Positions 35,440-42,895 of a stretch of DNA of 42,895 nt are shown piece after piece; the first letter of the stretch is position 1; the number at the start of each line of letters is the position of its first letter. The notes below the pieces were generated by a model. The model made no database searches and was not told the origin of the DNA. It was given only the letters and a program-made list of their open reading frames with translations. Position numbers and translations under genes: made by a program. The stretch covers positions 1-42,895 of the forward strand of contig CAJOLC010000032.1 of assembly GCA_905235305.1 (NCBI GenBank), read 5' to 3'. This DNA is from an uncultured Bacteroidaceae bacterium (GTDB lineage Bacteria; Bacteroidota; Bacteroidia; Bacteroidales; Bacteroidaceae).

Positions 35440-38355
35440 TTATAAATATGATAAGTAGAGATAGTTGGTCGCAGCGGGATACTCGGCAGCGAGCGTGTCT
35501 ATCTGGTTGCAGACTGGCTGAATGCCTAACTCCTTGCGCCATTTGCGAACGACAAGTCCCGCCTGCTCCATGTTCATCTCTGCTTCGAGACCCAGTGCCC
35601 TGGCAATCTGGAAATCAGAGAAGCCGTATGTCTTCGCCTCAAGCAACAGGCTGGAGAACCCTGGCTCCTCGAGTGCCTCGAGGAATTCAGCATAATCAAC
35701 ACTGTCGTAGTATTCAGATAGCCAGGCGTATTCCCTGAGACGCTCGTCGATATCCATAATATGTTCGAGCTTCTCGAGGAACCAAGGATCAATCTTCGTC
35801 ATACTGTGTATCTGCTTCACAGAATAGCCCATCTTCATGGCTTTTGCTATTGCAAAGACACGCAAATCTGTAGCATGCCGCAATGCCTCGGGAATGTCTG
35901 GTATCTTTATCTCGTGATTGTCTACGAAACCATGCATCCCCTGCCCTATCATACGCAAGCCTTTCTGGATGGACTCCTCGAATGTGCGACCTATGGCCAT
36001 CACCTCGCCCACACTCTTCATGCTGGAGCCCAGCTCGTGGTTCACGCCGTGGAACTTCGAGAGGTCCCAGCGAGGTATCTTGCACACAACGTAATCCAGG
36101 GCAGGCTCAAAGAAGGCTGATGTGGTCTTTGTTACCGAATTCTTCAGTTCGAAAAGCCCGTAGCCAAGTCCGAGCTTGGCAGCGACGAATGCCAAGGGAT
36201 AGCCCGTGGCCTTCGAAGCCAGTGCCGAGGAGCGGCTCAGTCGGGCGTTGACTTCAATGACACGATAGTCCTCCGACTGCGGGTCGAGCGCATACTGCAC
36301 GTTGCATTCGCCCACGATGCCGATGTGACGAATGATTTTGATGGCAAGCGCACGCAGTTTGTGGTACTCGCTGTTCGTCAGAGTCTGTGAGGGAGCCACC
36401 ACAATGCTTTCGCCCGTATGGATGCCCAATGGGTCGAAGTTCTCCATGTTGCAGACGGTGATGCAGTTGTCATAGCAGTCCCTGACAACCTCATATTCTA
36501 TCTCCTTCCAGCCCTTCAACGACTTCTCCACCAGTACTTGCGAGGAGAACGAGAAAGCCTCCTCGGCCTGAGCCTCGAGCTCCTTTTCGTTATCGCAGAA
36601 GCCTGAGCCCAGTCCGCCCAAAGCATATGCAGCCCTCAGGATGACGGGGAAGCCCACTTCTGCCGCAGCTACACGCACTTCTTCTATCGTGCTGCAAGCC
36701 TGACTCTTGATGGTCTTCACCCCTATCTCGTCGAGTTTCTTGACAAAGAGATCACGATCCTCGGTGTCGATAATGGCTTGGACGGGCGTCCCTAACACCT
36801 TCACGCCGTACTTCTCCAAGATGCCCTTTCGGTGAAGCTCTACGCCGCAGTTCAGGGCCGTCTGCCCTCCAAAGCTCAGCATGATGCCGTCCGGACGTTC
36901 CTTCTCGATGACGCGCTCCACGAACTCTGGCGTTACGGGCTGGAAATAGACGGTGTCCGCAACGTCCTTCGAGGTTTGGACGGTGGCGATGTTCGGATTG
37001 ATAAGCACCGACTTGACGCCTTCCTCTTTCAGGGCCTTCAGGGCTTGTGCACCGCTGTAGTCAAACTCTCCGGCCTGACCAATCTTCAGTGCACCGCTGC
37101 CCAACAACAATACTTTCCTTATCGTAACATTATTGGGGACAAGAGGAGCAGCAGCGGCCTTGCTGTCTGCATCTTCCTGCCCTTTGCCCCGTACCCCTTG
37201 GCCCTCGTTGACCAAAGCGATAAACTCGTCGAACATGAACTCTGTATCTACAGGACCTGAGCAGGCTTCGGGATGGAACTGGGCAGAGAACCAGGGCTTC
37301 GTCTTGTGCCTGATGCCTTCGTTCGAACCGTCATTCATGTTCACAAAGAGCGGCTCCCAGTCGTCGGGAAGCGTCTGGCTGTCTACGGCATAGCCATGAT
37401 TCTGCGAGGTGATGAAGCATTGTGATGTTCCCACACGCTGCACAGGCTGATTGTGGCTTCGATGTCCATACTTCAGTTTGTATGTCTGGGCACCTGCAGC
37501 CTTTGCCAAAAGCTGGTTCCCAAGGCAGATGCCCATGCAGGGCCTAACCTTATCGACATGGAGGAAGGTGCGGATATGCTCCACGGTTTTGCCACACTGC
37601 TCAGGGTCGCCAGGCCCATTGGCAAGGAAGAGACCATCGAAGTCCAGCGTATTGAAGTCGTAGTCCCATGGAACCCTGATGACCTCAACGCCACGACTCA
37701 CCAGCATACGGATGATGTTGGCCTTAACGCCGCAGTCAACGAGAACGACTTTTGGAAATGAAGAATGAAGAGTATCGAATGATGAATTTGCTGCCGCCGT
37801 AGAAACAGTATTATCTGGCTTATAGGTGATGATATCCTTGCAGCTCACCTTCTCCACCCAATTGATGCTGCCGTATTCTTCATGCTCATCGAGTGCGATA
37901 GCAGATTCTTCACTCTTTATTCTTAATTCTTCATTCATTATAATCCTTCCTCTCATCACGCCGCTCTCCCTGAGCCGCTGTGTAAGCCTTCGCGTATCTA
38001 TGCCCGTAATGGCAGGAATCTTCTCACGCTTCAGCCAATCCGAGAGCGACTCCTTGGCATTCCAATGGTTATACCTCTCACTGTAATCTGCCACGACAAG
38101 ACCCTTGACGTGAATCCGCTCGCTTTCCATGAACTTGGGCAGAGGCTCGCCTCCTGTTTCAGGCACGCCATAGTTTCCTATCAGGGGATAAGTCGTCACC
38201 AGTATCTGCCCCGCATAGCTCGGGTCGGTCAGGCTTTCCGGATAGCCTGTCATGGCAGTATTGAACACCACTTCACCCACGGCATTACCCTCGTAGCCAA
38301 ACGACCAGCCGCAGAACTCCGTGCCGTCATCAAGTATCAGTCTCGCTTCCTTCAT
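35440..38355 (-). CDS. carAB: Carbamoyl-phosphate synthase: CarA fused to the first half of CarB
   Basis: 971-residue fusion making carbamoyl phosphate for arginine and pyrimidines. Residues 1-~382 are CarA: glutaminase Cys277 (GICLGNQLL) and His361/Glu363 (FHPEAC) are intact. After a low-complexity linker (EGQGVRGKGQEDAD), residues ~410-971 match the N-terminal carboxyphosphate half of CarB (LLGSGALKIGQAGEFDYSG, YALGGLGSGFCDNE, EVNARLSRSSALASKATGYP), strikingly like animal CPS1. The frame ends at IDTLAAEYPAATNYLYLSYL, exactly where CarB proteins pass into their second synthetase half; that half and the allosteric domain are absent here. It may be completed by a separate gene, act as a dimer of halves, or be decayed. 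Repeat-like DNA is inserted in frame three times. Confidence 0.88.
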   Translation of the reverse strand: MKEARLILDDGTEFCGWSFGYEGNAVGEVVFNTAMTGYPESLTDPSYAGQILVTTYPLIGNYGVPETGGEPLPKFMESERIHVKGLVVADYSERYNHWNAKESLSDWLKREKIPAITGIDTRRLTQRLRESGVMRGRIIMNEELRIKSEESAIALDEHEEYGSINWVEKVSCKDIITYKPDNTVSTAAANSSFDTLHSSFPKVVLVDCGVKANIIRMLVSRGVEVIRVPWDYDFNTLDFDGLFLANGPGDPEQCGKTVEHIRTFLHVDKVRPCMGICLGNQLLAKAAGAQTYKLKYGHRSHNQPVQRVGTSQCFITSQNHGYAVDSQTLPDDWEPLFVNMNDGSNEGIRHKTKPWFSAQFHPEACSGPVDTEFMFDEFIALVNEGQGVRGKGQEDADSKAAAAPLVPNNVTIRKVLLLGSGALKIGQAGEFDYSGAQALKALKEEGVKSVLINPNIATVQTSKDVADTVYFQPVTPEFVERVIEKERPDGIMLSFGGQTALNCGVELHRKGILEKYGVKVLGTPVQAIIDTEDRDLFVKKLDEIGVKTIKSQACSTIEEVRVAAAEVGFPVILRAAYALGGLGSGFCDNEKELEAQAEEAFSFSSQVLVEKSLKGWKEIEYEVVRDCYDNCITVCNMENFDPLGIHTGESIVVAPSQTLTNSEYHKLRALAIKIIRHIGIVGECNVQYALDPQSEDYRVIEVNARLSRSSALASKATGYPLAFVAAKLGLGYGLFELKNSVTKTTSAFFEPALDYVVCKIPRWDLSKFHGVNHELGSSMKSVGEVMAIGRTFEESIQKGLRMIGQGMHGFVDNHEIKIPDIPEALRHATDLRVFAIAKAMKMGYSVKQIHSMTKIDPWFLEKLEHIMDIDERLREYAWLSEYYDSVDYAEFLEALEEPGFSSLLLEAKTYGFSDFQIARALGLEAEMNMEQAGLVVRKWRKELGIQPVCNQIDTLAAEYPAATNYLYLSYL
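37156..37212. repeat. Low-complexity linker DNA joining carA and carB parts
   Basis: On the plus strand it contains TGCCCTTTGCCCCGTACCCC followed by TTGGCCC, encoding EGQGVRGKGQE on the minus strand. It resembles the CTTGCCCCTTGCCCTTTGC-type sequence in the intergenic region near 35130-35170 (read on the minus strand). Confidence 0.5.
37754..37789. repeat. Repeat-like insert 2 within carA
   Basis: Plus strand AAATGAAGAATGAAGAGT... encodes NSSFDTLHSSF, just before the conserved PKVVLVDCGVKANIIRM. It has the ATGAAGAATGAAGAG character of Bacteroidales spacer repeats and is in opposite orientation to the insert at 37900-37942. Confidence 0.5.
37900..37942. repeat. Repeat-like insert 1 within carA
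   Basis: Read on the minus strand, ATGAATGAAGAATTAAGAAT then AAAGAGTGAAGAA encodes MNEELRIKSEE, placed between the conserved SGVMRGRII and YGSINWVEKVSCKD. Frame retained. Confidence 0.5.
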
Positions 38356-38391
38356 TGCTTTTCAATTTTTTACCTTTTTACCTTTTCAATA
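38356..38391. repeat. Simple-repeat spacer between asnB and carA
   Basis: Read on the minus strand, the 30-nt gap is made of GAAAAGGTAAAAAGGTAAAA and related A-rich sequence; the asnB stop codon TGA lies inside it (CATATTGAAAAGG). Confidence 0.6.
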
Positions 38392-40050
38392 TGCCTGTTC
38401 GTGAACCCCCTTGACAGCTCTTCCGCTTGGGTCATTCATGTTCTTGAATGCAGCATCCCATTCGAGAGCGATGGCTGTGGAGCATGCCACGCTTGCCTCC
38501 TGGTTTACGCTCCGGGCAGCAGAGTCGCTGGGGAAGTGTTCGGCAAAGATGCTGCGATAGTAGTACTCCTCTTTGTTGAGCGGCGGATTGATGGGGAAAC
38601 GCTCTGCCGCATGTGCCATCTGTTCGTCGCTGACAGCTTCGGAGGTAATCTTCTTCAATGTGTCAATCCATGAATAGCCTACGCCATCGCTGAACTGTTC
38701 CTTCTGCCGCCAAGCAATCTCTGCTGGCAACATATCGGCAAAGGCCTCGCGGACTATTTTCTTCTCAATCGTTGAGCCGGGGCACATCTTTGCTTCGGGA
38801 TTGGTGCGCATGGCCACATCGAGGAACTCCTTGTCGAGGAAAGGCACACGTCCCTCCACGCCCCAAGCCGAGAGGCTCTTGTTGGCACGAAGGCAGTCGT
38901 AGTAGTGAAGCTTGCTGAGCTTGCGGACGGTCTCTTCATGGAAGGCCTTTGCGTTTGGTGCCTTGTGGAAATAGAGGTAGCCGCCGAACACCTCGTCTGC
39001 GCCTTCGCCACTGAGCACCATCTTGATGCCCATTGACTTGATGACACGGGCAAGCAGGTACATCGGAGTGGAGGCACGGACGGTCGTCACGTCGTATGTC
39101 TCGATGAAGTAGATGACGTCGCGTATGGCATCAAGCCCTTCCTGTATGGTATAGTTGATTTCGTGATGTACGGTGCCGATATGGTCGGCCACCATCTTCG
39201 CCTTTGCTAAGTCGGGAGCTCCCTTCAAGCCTACTGCGAAGGAATGCAGGCGAGGCCAGTAGGCGCGTGTCTGTGAATTGTCCTCTATGCGATGTTCGCT
39301 GAACTCCTCGGCAATTGCGGAGATGACGGAGGAATCGAGCCCACCGCTGAGAAGTACGCCGTATGGCACGTCGGACATCAGCTGACGCTTCACCGAGTCT
39401 TTCAGGGCATCGCGAATAGCACCGACGCTCGCTTCATTGTCCTTCACCGCATCATAGTCGAACCAGTCGCGCTGGTAGTAGCGTTTCATGCCAGGCTCCC
39501 CGCTCCAGTAATAATACCCTGGCAGGAAAGGCTCGTATCTTTCACATTGACCTTCGAGCGCCTTCAGTTCAGAGGCCACATACACGGTGCCGTCGCTGTC
39601 GTAACCTATATATAAAGGTATCACGCCGATGGGGTCGCGAGCTATCAGGAACTCATCCCTTTCCTCATCGTAGAGGGCAAAGGCAAAGATGCCACTGATG
39701 TCCTCCAGAAAACCGATGCCCTTGTCACGATAGAGCGCAAGGATAACCTCGCAGTCACTGCCTGTCTGGAACTCATAGCGGCCTGCATAACGGCGGCGAA
39801 TCTCCTGATGATTATATATCTCGCCATTGACTGCCAGCACCTGCTTCCTGTCGGGTGAAAACAAAGGCTGTCCGCCACTTTCGGGGTCAACAATGGATAG
39901 TCGTTCGTGAGCAAGGATGGCAGAACCGCCACAATATATACCACTCCAGTCAGGACCACGATGCCTGATCTTCTGACTCATGCGCAGTGCCTTGTCACGC
40001 TTTTCATGTGTCTGCTGCTTAATGTTAAAGATTGATACTATTCCACACAT
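38386..40050 (-). CDS. asnB: Asparagine synthase B, glutamine-hydrolysing
   Basis: 554-residue enzyme converting aspartate to asparagine with glutamine amide nitrogen and ATP, the same length as E. coli AsnB. N-terminal nucleophile domain begins MCGIVSIFNI (Cys becomes residue 1 after Met removal), with RHRGPDWSG, LAHERLSIVDP and NGEIYNH. The synthetase domain has the PP-loop SGGLDSS (about 235), SFAVGLKGAPDL and LSGEGADEVFGGYLYF. All key motifs are intact. It lies between glmS (77 nt upstream) and carAB (30 nt downstream). Confidence 0.96.
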   Translation of the reverse strand: MCGIVSIFNIKQQTHEKRDKALRMSQKIRHRGPDWSGIYCGGSAILAHERLSIVDPESGGQPLFSPDRKQVLAVNGEIYNHQEIRRRYAGRYEFQTGSDCEVILALYRDKGIGFLEDISGIFAFALYDEERDEFLIARDPIGVIPLYIGYDSDGTVYVASELKALEGQCERYEPFLPGYYYWSGEPGMKRYYQRDWFDYDAVKDNEASVGAIRDALKDSVKRQLMSDVPYGVLLSGGLDSSVISAIAEEFSEHRIEDNSQTRAYWPRLHSFAVGLKGAPDLAKAKMVADHIGTVHHEINYTIQEGLDAIRDVIYFIETYDVTTVRASTPMYLLARVIKSMGIKMVLSGEGADEVFGGYLYFHKAPNAKAFHEETVRKLSKLHYYDCLRANKSLSAWGVEGRVPFLDKEFLDVAMRTNPEAKMCPGSTIEKKIVREAFADMLPAEIAWRQKEQFSDGVGYSWIDTLKKITSEAVSDEQMAHAAERFPINPPLNKEEYYYRSIFAEHFPSDSAARSVNQEASVACSTAIALEWDAAFKNMNDPSGRAVKGVHEQAY

Positions 40051-40085
40051 AGCGTCATTTACTATTTAATGATTTACGATTTACT
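40045..40085. repeat. A/T-rich spacer repeat between glmS and asnB
   Basis: Contains ATTTACTATTTAATGATTTA followed by CGATTTACTATTTA. The same ATTTACTATTTAATGATTTAC run is found in the purF-glmS spacer at 41976-42003. Confidence 0.8.
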
Positions 40086-40127
40086 ATTTATTTTGCGTCT
40101 CCTGCGAGAGGGTTTGGAAGAGAGGCC

Positions 40128-41972
40128 TTATTCCACCGTTACGCTCTTGGCGAGGTTTCTTGGGCGGTCTACATCTTTGCCTTTGCATACGGCAATGTGA
40201 TAGGCCAGCAGTTGAAGGGGGATGCTGGAGATGAGGGGCTGGAAACATTCGAGTGTATCGGGCAGAGTGATGATATGGTCAGCATAACTCTTTATCTGCG
40301 TATCGCCTTCCGTGACAAGTGCCGTAACACGACCTCCCCGCGCCCGCACCTCTTGGATGTTCGAAATAACCTTCTCGTAGAGGCGGTCGCGAGTGGCAAT
40401 GACAAAGACAGGCATCTCACTATCGATTAGGGCTATGGGACCATGTTTCATTTCAGCAGCAGGATAGCCTTCGGCATGAATGTAGGATATTTCTTTTAGC
40501 TTCAAGGCACCTTCCAGGGCTAAGGGATAATTGTAACCGCGTCCTAAATAAAGGCAATTCTTGGCATATGTGAAGATTGGGGCAAGATGTTTTATCTGTT
40601 CATTCGTCTTTAACGCCTGCTCCATCTTATCAGGAATCAGTGTGAGTTCTTTTACCATCTGCTGATACAAGTCAGCAGAAATGGTCTTACGTTCTGCTGC
40701 CAAGCATAGTGCCAGCATTGAAAGCACCGTTACCTGTCCGGTGAAGGCTTTTGTAGAAGCAACACCAATCTCAGGACCAACATGGATGTAGGTTCCTGTA
40801 TCTGTTGCTCGAGGGATGCTGGAGCCAATAGCATTGCAGATGCCAAAGATGAAAGCTCCCTGTTCCTTTGCCAGCCCAATGGCGGCCAGCGTGTCGGCAG
40901 TCTCACCGCTTTGCGAGATGGCAATCACCACATCGTCCTTCGTCACTACTGGTTTACGATAGCGGAATTCTGAGGCGTACTCCACTTCGCAGGGAATACG
41001 GCACAGACTCTCGAAGAGTTGCTTGCCGATGAGTCCGGCATGCCACGATGTGCCACAAGCCACAATGATGATGCGTTTTGCACTGAGCAACTGTTGGCGG
41101 TAGTCTATCATGGCTGACAGTGTCACATGGTTGCCCTCTATATTGATACGACCCCGCATACAATTAATAAGACACTCTGGCTGCTCGAAGATTTCCTTCA
41201 GCATAAAATGTTCATAGCCACCTTTCTCTATCTGGCCGAGGTCAATGTCAACTGTCTTTACTTTCAGGTCCTGTTCCTTGCCGAGGAGGCTTATCACCTT
41301 CAGTTCCTCGCCTAATCGAATCACAGCAATGTTGCCGTCTTCCAGATAAACAACTTTGTCTGTATAGTCGATGATAGGACTCGGGTCAGAGCCGAGAAAG
41401 AATTCATCTTCACCAATACCAACCACCAAAGGACTTTGCTTACGTGCTGCAATAATCTGGCGAGGGTCGCGCTTATCAATGATGGCAATGGCATAGGCTC
41501 CTATCACTTGATGAAGTGCCACCTTCACAGCTTCGAGCAGCGTGAGATTTTTCTTCTCCATGATATACTCCACAAGTTGCACAAGCACTTCCGTATCAGT
41601 GTCGCTCTTGAATTCCACGCCTTTCGACTGGAGTTGTATCTTGATGTCGGCATAGTTCTCGATAATGCCATTATGAATGATGGCAAGATTACGGCTTCGA
41701 GAATAGTGGGGATGAGCGTTGCGTGCAGAAGGCTCTCCATGAGTTGCCCAGCGTGTATGAGCAATGCCTATGCAGCCCGACACATCTTTGTCGCTACAAT
41801 ACTCAGTCAAATTGTCGACTTTACCTTTTGCTTTATATACATTAAGGTCGTCACTGTCGCTAATCATCGCCACACCTGCGCTATCGTATCCGCGATACTC
41901 CAGACGCTTCAGGCCTTTAATCAAGATTGGATAAGCTTTCTTTGTTCCTATGTATCCTACAATTCCACACAT
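40128..41972 (-). CDS. glmS: Glutamine--fructose-6-phosphate aminotransferase
   Basis: 614-residue enzyme making glucosamine-6-phosphate, the first step to UDP-GlcNAc for peptidoglycan and LPS. Class II glutaminase domain starts MCGIVGYIGTKKAYPILIKGLKRLEYRGYDSAG with HTRWATHG and HNGIIENY. Two SIS isomerase domains follow (ACGTSWHAG, ISQSGETADTL, GRGYNYPLALEGALKLKE), and the C-terminus DRPRNLAKSVTVE is canonical. No glmS ribozyme-like leader is possible, as only 26 nt separate it from purF. The RapZ-like fusion protein about 9 kb away makes a regulatory link worth noting. Confidence 0.97.
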   Translation of the reverse strand: MCGIVGYIGTKKAYPILIKGLKRLEYRGYDSAGVAMISDSDDLNVYKAKGKVDNLTEYCSDKDVSGCIGIAHTRWATHGEPSARNAHPHYSRSRNLAIIHNGIIENYADIKIQLQSKGVEFKSDTDTEVLVQLVEYIMEKKNLTLLEAVKVALHQVIGAYAIAIIDKRDPRQIIAARKQSPLVVGIGEDEFFLGSDPSPIIDYTDKVVYLEDGNIAVIRLGEELKVISLLGKEQDLKVKTVDIDLGQIEKGGYEHFMLKEIFEQPECLINCMRGRINIEGNHVTLSAMIDYRQQLLSAKRIIIVACGTSWHAGLIGKQLFESLCRIPCEVEYASEFRYRKPVVTKDDVVIAISQSGETADTLAAIGLAKEQGAFIFGICNAIGSSIPRATDTGTYIHVGPEIGVASTKAFTGQVTVLSMLALCLAAERKTISADLYQQMVKELTLIPDKMEQALKTNEQIKHLAPIFTYAKNCLYLGRGYNYPLALEGALKLKEISYIHAEGYPAAEMKHGPIALIDSEMPVFVIATRDRLYEKVISNIQEVRARGGRVTALVTEGDTQIKSYADHIITLPDTLECFQPLISSIPLQLLAYHIAVCKGKDVDRPRNLAKSVTVE

Positions 41973-41975
41973 AAA

Positions 41976-42003
41976 ATGATTTACTATTTAATGATTTACT
42001 ATT
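41976..42003. repeat. A/T-rich spacer repeat between purF and glmS
   Basis: Contains ATGATTTACTATTTAATGAT followed by TTACTATTTAC, matching the spacer at 40045-40085. The purF stop codon (TAG on the minus strand) lies inside it, so the last codons of purF (AATTGTAAA) are part of the repeat. Confidence 0.8.
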
Positions 42004-42895
42004 TACAATTCATGGTTTCCACATATTTCATGTAGGCTTGGTTTACGAGACGATTGCCACCAGGAGTTGGGTAACGTCCTGTAAAGTACCAGTCACCTTT
42101 ATGCTCTGGACAAGCCTTATGCAGACCTTCTATCGTCTGGAAGACAAACTCTACTGGAGCCTGCATTGAGGCAGAGCGAAGCATTTCAGCCATCTTCTCG
42201 TTGATGTCCTGCACGCTGAAAGGTTCGTAAATTGCTCTGACGCAATTGCTCTGTTCTGCTGCAGGTTTACGGAGTTCGGCAAGACAAGCCTCGTATGTGT
42301 CTGTAATCAGCTGCCACATGCCACGCTCTTCAATGAGACTGATGGCGGCTCGGAAGGCACAGAACTCTTCCAGATGTGCCATATCGATGCCGTAATAGTC
42401 GGGATAACGCACCTGTGGCGAGCTGCTCACCATCACGATTTTCTTGGGATGCAAACGGTCGAGAATCTTGAAGATGCTTTCCTTCAAGGTCGTGCCCCTC
42501 ACGATGGAATCGTCGATGATGACCAGATTGTCCTCGTATGGCCTCAGGGAGCCGTATGTGATGTCATAGACGTGAGAGGCAAGGTCGTTGCGCGAACCTG
42601 CCTCAGTTATGAATGTCCGCAGCTTGATGTCCTTCCATGCCACCTTCTCGCTACGCACGTTGAGTCCCTTCCCTTGCAGTCCTTCCATCATGCCATAGAA
42701 GGCAACTTCTGCCGTATTAGGAATAAAAGAGAACACGCTGTGCTCTGTATCGCCGCCGATGGCACGCAGGATAGGTTCCGTAAGCTGTGCTCCCAACTGC
42801 TTTCGCTCAATGTATATGTCGCGATCGGAACCGCGGCTGAAGTATATCCTCTCGAATGAACAACGCGACTGCTGCTTGGCTTCAAGTATCGTCTC
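41999..42895 (-). CDS. purF: Amidophosphoribosyltransferase, C-terminal part (runs off window)
   Basis: 298 codons are visible; the frame is open to the window edge, so the N-terminal glutaminase domain is outside. The visible part is the PRPP-binding phosphoribosyltransferase domain: CSFERIYFSRGSDRDIYIER, then the PRPP loop LVIIDDSIVRGTT, SSSPQVRYPDYYGIDM and a Bacteroidetes-type C-terminal extension ending GDWYFTGRYPTPGGNRLVNQ. The enzyme makes phosphoribosylamine, the first step of purine synthesis, from PRPP and glutamine. It is the first visible gene of the amidotransferase run. Confidence 0.87.
   Translation of the reverse strand, partial: ETILEAKQQSRCSFERIYFSRGSDRDIYIERKQLGAQLTEPILRAIGGDTEHSVFSFIPNTAEVAFYGMMEGLQGKGLNVRSEKVAWKDIKLRTFITEAGSRNDLASHVYDITYGSLRPYEDNLVIIDDSIVRGTTLKESIFKILDRLHPKKIVMVSSSPQVRYPDYYGIDMAHLEEFCAFRAAISLIEERGMWQLITDTYEACLAELRKPAAEQSNCVRAIYEPFSVQDINEKMAEMLRSASMQAPVEFVFQTIEGLHKACPEHKGDWYFTGRYPTPGGNRLVNQAYMKYVETMNCK

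Noticed and set aside
41973..41998. glmS ribozyme or riboswitch leader
   Set aside because: Only 26 nt of A/T-rich repeat separate purF and glmS; no room for such a structure.

Overview
This window looks like a chromosomal segment from a Bacteroidales bacterium, most likely Prevotellaceae; the genus cannot be fixed from sequence alone. The reasons are Bacteroidetes-type promoters (TAnnTTTG with TTTG about 20 nt upstream) at several genes, the ssb-gldE pair, gyrA followed by two TPR genes, a DUF5687-type ABC permease, DUF5117/5118-type metalloprotease, BspA-type leucine-rich repeats, a VirE/HU cassette, and a Prevotella-like C-terminus on the large glycoside hydrolase. I recognise 27 protein genes and no tRNA, rRNA or CRISPR. 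Two genes run off the window (the first permease and purF).

Layout: 1-2.7 kb (+) an ABC exporter pair plus a putative outer-membrane barrel; 2.9-8.1 kb (+) valS and a large secreted zinc metalloprotease; 8.2-9.1 kb (-) a secreted endonuclease/exonuclease/phosphatase; 9.2-10.9 kb (+) ssb-gldE; 11.2-16.3 kb (-) gyrA with two downstream TPR genes; 16.5-19.5 kb (-) an accessory cassette of HU-like protein, VirE helicase/ATPase and primase-like VirE_N; 20.0-23.8 kb (+) metA, U32 peptidase and a zinc-ribbon membrane protein; 23.8-29.1 kb (+) a 1444-residue GH76 enzyme and a BspA-like lipoprotein; 29.3-34.9 kb (-) a four-gene operon ending in a three-domain amino-sugar recycling fusion; 35.4-42.9 kb (-) a run of glutamine amidotransferases, purF-glmS-asnB-carAB.

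Most notable points: (1) CarA is fused to only the first half of CarB, and the reading frame stops at the boundary between the two synthetase halves. (2) One polypeptide joins an AmgK-like sugar kinase, a RapZ C-terminal-like domain and a MurU-like nucleotidyltransferase, in one operon with an FtsE/FtsX-like ABC transporter; RapZ in E. coli senses glucosamine-6-phosphate and controls glmS, and glmS lies about 9 kb away. (3) Several non-coding stretches carry arrays with a common 22-bp period but different unit sequences, including a 90-bp element present twice. (4) Simple or palindromic repeat sequence of the sort seen between genes appears in frame inside conserved enzymes (valS, the MurU-like domain, carA twice, and the carA-carB linker), reminiscent of palindromic elements captured into proteins in Rickettsia. 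These four are linked by inference only.
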